From Oscillospiraceae bacterium (lineage in GTDB: Bacteria; Bacillota_A; Clostridia; Oscillospirales; CAG-272): a DNA stretch of 26,952 bases. Location: assembly GCA_015064425.1 (NCBI GenBank), contig SVSF01000013.1:1-26952 (forward strand). The letters run 5' to 3'. The notes beneath the pieces are model-generated. The model was not told where the DNA came from and did not search any database. It saw only the letters and a program-made list of their open reading frames with translations. This document shows positions 7,829 to 15,125 of the stretch, piece after piece (position 1 is the first letter of the stretch; each line of letters starts with the position of its first letter). The position numbers and the translations under genes were made by a program.

Positions 7829-7927
7829 GTGAAAAAAACAACCAAGGATTTTATTGCAGCGTACGTGCTCGCCCTGGGCGTCTTTTGCGGCGTAGCCATA
7901 TTGGCGTATCTCGTAATCGTTGCTTAG
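7829..7927 (+). CDS. 32-residue single-pass membrane peptide, unknown function
   Basis: A GTG-started frame with GAGGAG (7813-7818) 10 bases upstream encodes MKKTTKDFIAAYVLALGVFC and twelve more residues ending in LVIVA. A short basic N-terminus is followed by one continuous hydrophobic segment of about 24 residues, so it should sit in the membrane with the N-terminus inside. It ends 29 bases before the GTG start of tex and shares its probable promoter. It could be a regulatory or structural mini-protein, or a leader whose translation affects tex. I do not recognise a family. The gene is too short for routine gene callers; the strong binding site and coherent hydrophobicity argue that it is real. 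Confidence 0.6.
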   Translation: MKKTTKDFIAAYVLALGVFCGVAILAYLVIVA

Positions 7928-7956
7928 ATCATATTTCGTTACTTTTGGAGGCAGGA

Positions 7957-10110
7957 GTGGACATTTTAAAACAACTTGCTGAGGAATTTCAGCTAAAAGA
8001 CCAGCAGGTGGAAAACACCGTAAAACTCATAGACGACGGGAATACCATACCTTTTATCGCAAGATACAGAAAAGAACTTACAGGTTCACTTGACGATACG
8101 GTGTTAAGAGATCTTTTTGACAGACTAAATTATTTAAGAAATCTTGTAAAACGTAAAGAAGAAGTGTTTGCGGCAATCTCCGAGCAAGGTAAGATGACAG
8201 AGGAAATATCCGATGCTCTCGAAGCCGCACAGATCCTCACCGAAGTAGAAGATATATACAGACCCTTTAAGCCCCACAGAAAAACGCGTGCTTCCGTGGC
8301 AAGAGAAAAAGGGCTAGAACCTCTTGCAGAGCTCATCTTATCACAAAGTGAAAATTATGAGAGATCTATTGAGGAGATCGCGGCTGATTATATAAACGAA
8401 GAGCTCGGTGTTGGCTCCGCAAAAGATGCAATAGACGGTGCCTGTGACATAATAGCAGAAGATATTTCCGATAATGCCGATTACCGCAAAGAGATACGTG
8501 CCATCACACACGACTTTTCGATGGTAAGCAGTAAGAATATAAAAGACGGAGACTCTCCTTACACTATGTATTATGACTACAGTGAAAAGTTCTCCTCCAT
8601 CCCTCACCACCGCATATTGGCTATGAACCGTGCGGAAAATGAAGGATTTATAAAAGTAAGCATAGATATCTCAAAAGATATAATATTGAATTACCTTTAC
8701 AACTGTGTCTTAAAAACTCCATCATCGGCAGCTGCAAAATATATTGGACGCGCCGTAGTTGACAGTTACGACAGACTTATTGCTCCGTCAATAGAAAGAG
8801 AGCTCAGATCGGCAGCATTTGATGAGGCAAGTGAAAGCGCCATATCCCTTTTTTCTCAGAACCTCAAGAATCTTCTTATGACGGCTCCCCTTAAGGGAAA
8901 AACGGTATTGGGTCTGGATCCCGGATACAGAACGGGATGCAAGCTTGCCGTCGTGGATAAAACAGGCAAAGTACTGGATACTGCGGTAATATATCCTACT
9001 AAGCCTCAGGAACGTATCGAAGAAGCAAGAAAGATCGTTTTAAAACTTATAAAAAAATACAGTGTTGATACGGTAGCTATCGGAAACGGTACCGCATCAA
9101 AGGAAAGTGAAATATTTATAGCCGAAACACTTCACGAATGCGATGCAGATATTAAATATGCAATGGTAAGTGAATCCGGTGCTTCTGTTTACTCTGCTTC
9201 CCCTTTGGGCGCTGAAGAGTTCCCCAATTTTGATGTAACGCAAAGAAGTGCGGTATCCATAGCCAGAAGGCTTCAGGATCCTCTTGCAGAGCTTGTGAAG
9301 ATAGATCCCAAATCCATAGGAGTAGGACAGTACCAGCACGATATGAAGCAGGCAAGACTTAACGAAGCTCTCGGAGGGGTCGTAGAAGACTGTGTAAACT
9401 CCGTAGGTGTTGACGTAAATACCGCTTCCTATTCCCTGCTTTCATATATTGCGGGAATAAATACCGCATCAGCCAAAAACATCGTAAAATACAGAGAAGA
9501 AAACGGAGAGTTCAAAAACCGTGCGGAAATACTCAAGGTACCGAGAATAGGGGCAAAAGCTTACGAACAGTGCGCAGGTTTCTTGAGAGTATCCGGTTCT
9601 GATGAGATACTTGACAATACGGGTGTGCATCCCGAATCCTACAAGGCAACAAAGACTCTTCTCAAAAAATACGGTTTTACAGAAAAAGATATAAAGGAAA
9701 ATAAACTCGGTACACTTAAAGCAAAAATAGAAGCCGACGGAGAAGAAAAGACCTGCGAAGAGCTCGGAATAGGTTTACCCACCCTCAAGGATATCGTAAG
9801 TGAGCTTGAAAAACCCGGACGCGACGTGAGAGACAATCTGCCTCAGCCTACGCTCCGCTCCGATATAATGGATATGTCCGACCTCAAACCCGGAATGCTC
9901 TTAAACGGAACTGTAAGAAACGTTATAGATTTCGGTGCTTTCGTTGATATCGGCGTTCATCAGGACGGTCTGATCCACATTTCCGAAATATCCGAAAAAT
10001 TTATAAAACATCCTACGGAAGTTCTTTCGGTAGGCGATAATGTAAGAGTAAAGGTACTTTCTGTCGATACGGCAAAAAAACGTATCTCTCTCACTATGAA
10101 AGGGCTATAA
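7957..10110 (+). CDS. tex: Tex family S1 RNA-binding protein
   Basis: A 717-residue cytoplasmic nucleic-acid-binding protein of the Tex family (transcription accessory factor). Order of domains: N-terminal helical Tex domain with the conserved DDGNTIPFIARYRKE near residues 26-40, YqgF-like RNase H fold with GLDPG (319-323), a helix-hairpin-helix block around residues 495-560 (NTAS, SAKNIVKYRE, VPRIGAKAYEQ) and a C-terminal S1 domain from about 643 with FGAFVDIGVHQDGLIHISE. The frame is open from 7885, inside the small peptide gene, but the GTG at 7957 has GGAGG 5 bases upstream and gives the usual Tex length. Probably co-transcribed with the 32-residue peptide. Confidence 0.92.
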   Translation: MDILKQLAEEFQLKDQQVENTVKLIDDGNTIPFIARYRKELTGSLDDTVLRDLFDRLNYLRNLVKRKEEVFAAISEQGKMTEEISDALEAAQILTEVEDIYRPFKPHRKTRASVAREKGLEPLAELILSQSENYERSIEEIAADYINEELGVGSAKDAIDGACDIIAEDISDNADYRKEIRAITHDFSMVSSKNIKDGDSPYTMYYDYSEKFSSIPHHRILAMNRAENEGFIKVSIDISKDIILNYLYNCVLKTPSSAAAKYIGRAVVDSYDRLIAPSIERELRSAAFDEASESAISLFSQNLKNLLMTAPLKGKTVLGLDPGYRTGCKLAVVDKTGKVLDTAVIYPTKPQERIEEARKIVLKLIKKYSVDTVAIGNGTASKESEIFIAETLHECDADIKYAMVSESGASVYSASPLGAEEFPNFDVTQRSAVSIARRLQDPLAELVKIDPKSIGVGQYQHDMKQARLNEALGGVVEDCVNSVGVDVNTASYSLLSYIAGINTASAKNIVKYREENGEFKNRAEILKVPRIGAKAYEQCAGFLRVSGSDEILDNTGVHPESYKATKTLLKKYGFTEKDIKENKLGTLKAKIEADGEEKTCEELGIGLPTLKDIVSELEKPGRDVRDNLPQPTLRSDIMDMSDLKPGMLLNGTVRNVIDFGAFVDIGVHQDGLIHISEISEKFIKHPTEVLSVGDNVRVKVLSVDTAKKRISLTMKGL

Positions 10111-10131
10111 TTCGACAAAATGCAGCGTTAA

Positions 10132-10151
10132 TTTTCTAATAAATTAGAAAA
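10132..10151. other. A/T-rich perfect hairpin after tex
   Basis: TTTTCTAAT/ATTAGAAAA, 9 bp with a two-base loop. It is not followed by T residues on the plus strand (CCGCC comes next), so a terminator role for tex is doubtful; it may protect the 3' end of the tex mRNA. No other tex terminator is visible before the next promoter. Confidence 0.4.
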
Positions 10152-10243
10152 CCGCCAAGTTTAGGCTGTGAGTTTTAAACATTTATTCACAGATATTGTA
10201 CAATATGCATAATTTTTTTCTGAAATTTTGGGTATAAAAGCTC

Positions 10244-10272
10244 TTCAAAAATCTCTGATATTCTGATATAAT
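10244..10272 (+). promoter_or_regulatory. Extended -10 promoter of the UgpC-type ATPase gene
   Basis: TTCAAA (10244-10249), a 17-base spacer and TATAAT (10267-10272) preceded by TG one base before it, the extended -10 form. Transcription should begin near 10279, leaving a leader of about 92 bases that has some A/T-rich pairing (TTAGT with ACTAA) but no recognised riboswitch. Confidence 0.7.
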
Positions 10273-10370
10273 ACTTATGTTTATTAGTGTGCCTTTGTGG
10301 GCGTTCTCATCAAAGTTTATTACTAATTAAAATAATATAAATCACTCAGTTAGTTTAGGAGGATCTTTAA

Positions 10371-11483
10371 ATGGCAAGTTTAACATTTAAACACATCTAC
10401 AAGAAATATCCCGGTGGCGTTACAGCCGTTTCCGACTTTAACCTAGATGTTAAAGATAAGGAATTTCTTGTATTCGTAGGACCTTCCGGATGCGGTAAGA
10501 CAACAACTCTCCGTATGATCGCAGGTCTTGAAGAAATAACAGAAGGCGAACTTTTCATCGGTGACCGCCTTATCAATGACGTTGTTCCTAAGGACAGAGA
10601 TATCGCGATGGTTTTCCAGAACTACGCTCTTTATCCTCATATGACAGTTTTTGATAACATGGCATTCGGTCTTAAACTCCGCAAGACTCCCAAGGAAGAG
10701 ATCAAGCGCAGAGTTGAAGAAGCTGCTCGTATACTTGACATCGCTCACCTTCTCGACCGTCGTCCTAAGGCTCTTTCCGGTGGTCAGAAGCAGAGAGTTG
10801 CGCTCGGACGTGCTATCGTTCGTGAGCCTAAAGTATTCCTTCTTGACGAACCTCTTTCCAACCTCGATGCTAAGCTCCGTGCACAGATGAGAACAGAGCT
10901 TACAAAGATACATAAGAAACTCGGTACAACCTTCGTATACGTTACTCACGACCAGACAGAAGCTATGACTATGGCTACAAGAATCGTAGTTATGAAGGAC
11001 GGCTTCATTCAGCAGGTTGATACTCCTCAGAACCTTTACGACTATCCCGTAAACACATTCGTTGCAGGATTTATCGGAACACCTCAGATGAACTTCATCA
11101 AGGCTACCCTCGTTAAGAAGGCTGATGCTGTATACGCTGAATTCGATGGAACTGCTATTAAGGTTCCCGCCGAAAAGGCTAACGATCCTGCTCTTGCTGA
11201 TTACATGGGCAAGGAAGTTATACTCGGTATTCGTCCCGAAGCTCTCCACGATGAGCCTATGTACCTCTCCACCTTTGCTGATTCCACTATTGAAGTTGAT
11301 GTTGAAATCACAGAACTTATGGGTGCTGAGATCTTCTTGTACCTCCTCGTTGGCGAAACAAAGCTTATCGCTCGTGTATCTCCTCGCTCCCAGGCTAGAG
11401 CAGGCGACAAGGTTCAGATCGCTATCGATACAACAAGAATGCACATCTTCGACAAAGACACTGAGAGATGCATCGTTCACTAA
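10371..11483 (+). CDS. ugpC: UgpC/MsmX-type carbohydrate ABC transporter ATP-binding protein
   Basis: A 370-residue ATPase of the MalK/UgpC/MsmX family, which energises carbohydrate ABC importers. Motifs: Walker [10 protein letters not shown] (37-45), [13 protein letters not shown] (81-93), signature LSGGQ (135-139), Walker B FLLDEP (156-161) and His193. Residues from about 235 form the MalK-type regulatory domain ([10 protein letters not shown], then [11 protein letters not shown]). It stands alone with its own promoter and terminator; no sugar-binding protein or permease is adjacent. In Bacillota such orphan ATPases (MsmX in Bacillus subtilis) serve several sugar importers, and that is the likely role here. 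Codon choice is extremely biased, as in very abundant proteins, and this bias creates a long meaningless frame on the opposite strand. AGGAGG precedes the ATG. Confidence 0.9.
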   Translation: MASLTFKHIYKKYPGGVTAVSDFNLDVKDKEFLVFVGPSGCGKTTTLRMIAGLEEITEGELFIGDRLINDVVPKDRDIAMVFQNYALYPHMTVFDNMAFGLKLRKTPKEEIKRRVEEAARILDIAHLLDRRPKALSGGQKQRVALGRAIVREPKVFLLDEPLSNLDAKLRAQMRTELTKIHKKLGTTFVYVTHDQTEAMTMATRIVVMKDGFIQQVDTPQNLYDYPVNTFVAGFIGTPQMNFIKATLVKKADAVYAEFDGTAIKVPAEKANDPALADYMGKEVILGIRPEALHDEPMYLSTFADSTIEVDVEITELMGAEIFLYLLVGETKLIARVSPRSQARAGDKVQIAIDTTRMHIFDKDTERCIVH

Positions 11484-11493
11484 TAAAAACATA

Positions 11494-11527
11494 AAAGGCG
11501 TTGTGCTAAGCACAACGCCTTTTTTAT
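11494..11527 (+). terminator. Strong terminator shared by convergent genes
   Basis: A perfect 13-bp stem AAAGGCGTTGTGC/GCACAACGCCTTT (11494-11506 and 11510-11522) with a TAA loop, followed by TTTT. On the minus strand the stem is followed by TTTTATG, so it can also end tadA transcripts arriving from the right. Confidence 0.9.
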
Positions 11528-11994
11528 TCCTCTTCTTTTTTCTTCTTTTTTTCTCTCAAAACAACAAAAAAATCCGACAATAATTCAGAAGCCTCTTTTT
11601 CCATAAGACCCTTCTCTATTATAGGCTTGTGGTTATACGGATACTCGTTCAGGTCCACCACCGAACCAAAAGATCCCGCTTTTGTATCTGACGCTCCAAA
11701 CACGACTCTTTTTATCCTCGCATTTATTATAGCTCCCGCACACATAGCGCACGGTTCAAGAGTAACGTACAGATCGCATTTATGAAGGCGCCAGCCTCCC
11801 AAAGCTTTGCACGCCTCGTCTATAGCCATTATCTCTGCATGGTAGAGAGCGTTTTTTTTCGTTTCACGGCAATTATACCCGCGTCCGACTATCCTACCCT
11901 CCCATACCGCAACAGCGCCCACGGGCACTTCTTCAAGCTCGAGCGCTTTTTTTGCAAGTTCCAGAGCCTCTTTCATATAATCAAGATCACACAT
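11524..11994 (-). CDS. tadA: tRNA-specific adenosine deaminase
   Basis: A 156-residue cytidine/deoxycytidylate-deaminase-fold enzyme that converts A34 of tRNA-Arg(ACG) to inosine, allowing it to read CGU, CGC and CGA. The zinc site is complete: H52-A-E54 (E54 is the proton shuttle) and P81-C82-A-M-C85. The frame is open from 12027, but ATG at 11994 is preferred: it overlaps the stop of the upstream gene in ATGTGTGA, a coupling arrangement, and gives the normal N-terminus. The C-terminus ends in five Lys and three Glu from a homopurine run, a likely spot for length variation. Placement behind a CPBP protease gene is unusual but no functional link is implied. Confidence 0.92.
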   Translation of the reverse strand: MCDLDYMKEALELAKKALELEEVPVGAVAVWEGRIVGRGYNCRETKKNALYHAEIMAIDEACKALGGWRLHKCDLYVTLEPCAMCAGAIINARIKRVVFGASDTKAGSFGSVVDLNEYPYNHKPIIEKGLMEKEASELLSDFFVVLREKKKKKEEE

Positions 11995-12937
11995 GAAAAC
12001 ACCACCAAGCATATAAAGCATATACAAAATACAGTATAATAAAAGCAGGGTGTAATATCACCTTTGCAAGCGATATTTCTGTTTTTTTCGATTCAACCTC
12101 TTCTTTTACGTCATCCTCTTTAGAAAAAGCATATCTTCTCTTTTTCGTTTTCAAAACCGCGGTAGAAATTATTCCAAGCAGGAATATAATAAATAAAAGG
12201 TGTATAGTATAATCCGAGCTCTTTTCTTCTCCGTAAAAACTTACCATTGATGATATTACGACGGAAATAAAATTGTTCAGCATATGGATAGCCATACCGA
12301 CTCTTGCCGAACCGCACCTGATATCAGCCTTTGCTATTATGAGACCGCAAATAAAAGCAAATATGACCTGCCCGGGGTATATATGAACCAGGGCAAACAG
12401 AAGGGCAGATACGACAACCGCACATCCTTCACCGTATTTGAGAAAACGCCCCATTATAATACATCTGAAGACCATTTCCTCAAGGACTCCGGCAAGGATA
12501 ACTACCATAATAAAATACAGAGCTATGGCGAGTCCTTCGTCCTTAGCGTACGGAAAATCGGATTCCGGCATAAGCAGCTTGATTCCCATATTCTCGAAAA
12601 ATGCGGTAACAAAACCCATAAGCAGAGAAACAAGCATGAGATTTGCTATAGAGCTGAATATAACAAAAGGTTCAGACGAAGGATCGGATTTAGCAAAAGG
12701 CGCCAAAAGTTCTCTCTTCTCAATTTTAAAACACAGCATAAGGGAGCCCAGAAAAGCTAACATCATAAGGGCATATAAAACTGTATTATATATAGAAACA
12801 ACGCTTGGGCTAAGATCTGATCCCGATGCCACCAAAGCAAAAAGAAAGCCCAGCAGCTCTTTGACCGCAAGATGGAATATCATACAAATAGCTATCTTTA
12901 TAATAACCGTCTTATACGTTTCTTCTTTTCTAAACAA
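11987..12937 (-). CDS. CPBP family intramembrane metalloprotease
   Basis: A 316-residue membrane protein of the CPBP (Rce1/Abi) family, glutamate-dependent proteases that cut within membranes; bacterial roles include bacteriocin self-immunity and protein maturation. All catalytic motifs are present: E153-E154-x-x-x-R158, F181-x-x-x-H185 and H218-x-x-x-N222. About eight membrane helices, with a charged segment at 264-288 and one last hydrophobic helix (295-312). No ATG fits; a TTG start at 12937 with AGGAG (12948-12952) about 10 bases upstream is chosen. Its stop overlaps the tadA start by 8 bases. Substrate unknown; no peptide gene lies beside it. Confidence 0.85.
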   Translation of the reverse strand: MFRKEETYKTVIIKIAICMIFHLAVKELLGFLFALVASGSDLSPSVVSIYNTVLYALMMLAFLGSLMLCFKIEKRELLAPFAKSDPSSEPFVIFSSIANLMLVSLLMGFVTAFFENMGIKLLMPESDFPYAKDEGLAIALYFIMVVILAGVLEEMVFRCIIMGRFLKYGEGCAVVVSALLFALVHIYPGQVIFAFICGLIIAKADIRCGSARVGMAIHMLNNFISVVISSMVSFYGEEKSSDYTIHLLFIIFLLGIISTAVLKTKKRRYAFSKEDDVKEEVESKKTEISLAKVILHPAFIILYFVYALYAWWCFHV

Positions 12938-12960
12938 TATGTATCAACTCCTATATATAC

Positions 12961-12989
12961 ATATTAGCAAAATCCCGATTTTTTTTCAA
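12961..12989 (-). promoter_or_regulatory. Probable promoter of the CPBP protease-tadA pair
   Basis: On the minus strand TTGAAA (12989-12984), a 17-base spacer and TAATAT (12966-12961, four of six matches). The start near 12954 leaves a short leader that just contains the AGGAG site. Confidence 0.5.
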
Positions 12990-13048
12990 CCCATATTTAT
13001 CTTTTGTACGGTTTTGTCTTATAATAGGTATAAAAAATGATAAAATAC

Positions 13049-13077
13049 TTGATTTTTTTTTGCATATATGGTATACT
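13049..13077 (+). promoter_or_regulatory. Extended -10 promoter of the M23 peptidase gene
   Basis: TTGATT (13049-13054), a 17-base spacer and TATACT (13072-13077) preceded by TGG. Transcription should begin near 13084. This lies inside the open frame that follows, which means that frame's first ATG (13037) cannot be on this transcript and argues for a start further downstream. Confidence 0.65.
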
Positions 13078-13144
13078 CTATGAGTATAGTGCCGTTTTAT
13101 GCGGTAATATATATTCAAAAATTCAGGAAAAGGAGGAATGCTTT

Positions 13145-15043
13145 CTGAACAAAGAACCTCAGGAAAAGCCGAGTGTTTCCAAGCGTGTCTTCAAGGTAAT
13201 AAGCGCTCCGGTCTACCTATTGGCAAGACCTATAGACGCTTTTATTGATAGCGTTAAGCTTAAACACGATAAGATACGTAAAGAAAATGCCCAAATAGCA
13301 GAAAATTCAGATCTGTATAGTGATTTTTCTGTAAGATCGGCAGAAAACCAAAGCGTAAGTTTCCGAGAGCACGTAGCTGTTTTCAGAAATAACTCCCTTT
13401 CCCTTTTCGATTCTATATACAATGCGGTAGTAATAAAGATATCAGAAAAGAACCGCAAAGAACGTAATAAAATAAAGAAAGATTACAAAGACGTTCCCCT
13501 CCATCCTCTTGGATGGCAGGATGACCAAAGGGTCATTTATAAGACCAGCATATGGGACGTAGTTCTCAAGGTATTGGATATATTCCCTGCCTCCTTTGCT
13601 CTTTTCTCCAAATTTAGGAGCTACTTATCGAACAACGTTCGCTCCGTAATAAAAGTAACGGCTCTCTCGCTTGCAGCTCTTGCATGTGCCGGCTCACTTA
13701 TATATTACATACACGACGCGATAACAGAAGACGTACAGTTCATAGTATATATTGACGGCAAAGAAATAGGAATGATCGAGAATAAAGAAACTCTCGATAA
13801 CGCCCTCAAAGAAGCCGAGAGATATATGAGTTCACACACAGGAACAGACTACATCTTCTCAAAGAATATCAAGTATGAGCTTATAGCGACTCACGATAAC
13901 ACCTTTGTTTCGGAAGAACAGCTCAGCGCCAATATAATCGATATGGCAAAAGAGCGTTACGTCCCCGCATATGTTCTTTATGTTGATGACACAAGAGTAG
14001 CATCAAGCACTTCACGTTCTTCTTTGGAATCGGTCATATCTTCACTTAAAAATGCAAAGCTCCGTCAGTTTACCAATAGCGGTGTCAATGCAAATACTGT
14101 TGAAATATCCAACACTCTTAAAATAGAAAAGCTTCTTTGCCTTGAAGAAGAAATATACTCAGCATACGATATTTATCTCATGCTCAATGATTCCGACGAC
14201 ATAAGATTTTACAATGATGCGGCAATTGAAGAATCAGAAAAGACAGATGAGGACGTTGACGTCCTTGTAGATCCTCTGGCTCCCGATTCCGATACTGCCA
14301 AGGAAGACAACGAGGACGACGAGGACATAGATATTTCCTTCTTTGACAAAGAAGATTTCGAGTCATCTAACAACCATCCACAGATAGATGTAAATCTCGT
14401 CTTTTCCGCAGTAGTTAATGAAGAAGTATACGAACCCGTAGCTTACGAAACAGTATACCAATACTCCGAATACTATTCTATCGGAACAGAGTTTACCAGC
14501 GTTGAAGGACAGAACGGAGAGGTACGTCATACATATTCCGTTTCTTACATAGACGGAAAAGAGGTATCCCGTACACTCACATCTACAGAATACGTAAAAG
14601 AGCCCGTTAAAAAGGTCGTACTCGTAGGTATTGCAGAACCCATTTCCACAGAAGCAAGCGGTAATTTTATTTACCCTGTTTCCGGAAACATCCATATTTC
14701 CTCCTATTTCGGCTCATACAGAAGCAATACATCGTATCACTACGGTGTGGATATAACCGGACAGAGATACCGTCCCATCTTAGCTTCAGACGGAGGCGTA
14801 GTAATCTTTGCAGGTAATTATTCCTCTTACGGAAGACTCGTTAAAATAGACCATGGTAACGGATACGTTACTTATTATGCTCATATGCAGGAAATATGCG
14901 TAGAAGAAGGACAGCGAGTTCATCAGGGTCAGATCATAGGACGTATGGGCGACAGCGGAGTTGCATCCGGTGTACACGTACACTTCGAAATAAGATGGAA
15001 CAATAACCCCCAGGATCCCTTAAAATTCTTACCTAAATACTAA
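13145..15043 (+). CDS. Membrane-anchored G5 and M23 (LytM-type) peptidoglycan endopeptidase, probable CTG start
   Basis: A 632-residue cell-envelope protein, probably a peptidoglycan endopeptidase. With CTG as residue 1: a basic cytoplasmic N-terminus of about 166 residues, one membrane helix (167-189), an extracellular region with a highly acidic stretch (about 361-409), a G5 domain (about 427-500) and a C-terminal M23 domain with H532-x-x-x-D536 and H611-x-H613 as zinc ligands and the YYAHM segment intact. The frame is open from an ATG at 13037, but that codon precedes the likely transcript start. AGGAGG (13131-13136) sits 8 bases before an in-frame CTG at 13145; the nearby ATG at 13138 is out of frame. 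There is no other in-frame ATG, GTG or TTG near the site. If CTG is wrong, the 13037 start adds 36 residues. Confidence 0.85.
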   Translation: MNKEPQEKPSVSKRVFKVISAPVYLLARPIDAFIDSVKLKHDKIRKENAQIAENSDLYSDFSVRSAENQSVSFREHVAVFRNNSLSLFDSIYNAVVIKISEKNRKERNKIKKDYKDVPLHPLGWQDDQRVIYKTSIWDVVLKVLDIFPASFALFSKFRSYLSNNVRSVIKVTALSLAALACAGSLIYYIHDAITEDVQFIVYIDGKEIGMIENKETLDNALKEAERYMSSHTGTDYIFSKNIKYELIATHDNTFVSEEQLSANIIDMAKERYVPAYVLYVDDTRVASSTSRSSLESVISSLKNAKLRQFTNSGVNANTVEISNTLKIEKLLCLEEEIYSAYDIYLMLNDSDDIRFYNDAAIEESEKTDEDVDVLVDPLAPDSDTAKEDNEDDEDIDISFFDKEDFESSNNHPQIDVNLVFSAVVNEEVYEPVAYETVYQYSEYYSIGTEFTSVEGQNGEVRHTYSVSYIDGKEVSRTLTSTEYVKEPVKKVVLVGIAEPISTEASGNFIYPVSGNIHISSYFGSYRSNTSYHYGVDITGQRYRPILASDGGVVIFAGNYSSYGRLVKIDHGNGYVTYYAHMQEICVEEGQRVHQGQIIGRMGDSGVASGVHVHFEIRWNNNPQDPLKFLPKY

Positions 15044-15078
15044 AATATCCTTGAATATTACTATTCAAGGATATTTTT
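15043..15078 (+). terminator. Terminator of the M23 peptidase gene, usable on both strands
   Basis: A perfect 15-bp stem AAATATCCTTGAATA/TATTCAAGGATATTT (15043-15057 and 15062-15076) with loop TTAC, followed by TTA. The reverse complement also ends in TTTTAG, so it can back up termination of the convergent EF-G-like gene. Confidence 0.8.
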
Positions 15079-15094
15079 ATGCTCATAAAATTTT

Positions 15095-15114
15095 GGGAGG
15101 GCTTAAGCCCTCCC
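15095..15114 (-). terminator. GC-rich hairpin after the EF-G-like gene
   Basis: GGGAGGGCTT/AAGCCCTCCC is a perfect 20-base palindrome 11 bases past the EF-G-like stop codon. On the minus strand it is followed by AAAATTTTAT. The U tract is displaced by four A, so it is a probable but not classical terminator. Confidence 0.6.
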
Positions 15115-15125
15115 ATTTGCGTTTA

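Noticed and set aside
10277..10330. 17-codon frame (MFISVPLWAF...) in the leader of the UgpC-type gene
   Set aside because: Its ATG lies at or just before the predicted transcript start and has no ribosome binding site.
10443..11513. 356-codon open frame antisense to the UgpC-type ATPase gene
   Set aside because: The opposite strand encodes a clear ABC ATPase with strongly biased codons; that bias removes stops from the antisense frame. The translation is Cys/Ser/Leu/Val-rich without domain features.
13037..13144. First 36 codons of the M23 frame as the true N-terminus
   Set aside because: The best promoter lies inside this stretch and the only strong ribosome binding site is at 13131-13136; kept as an alternative because CTG starts are rare.
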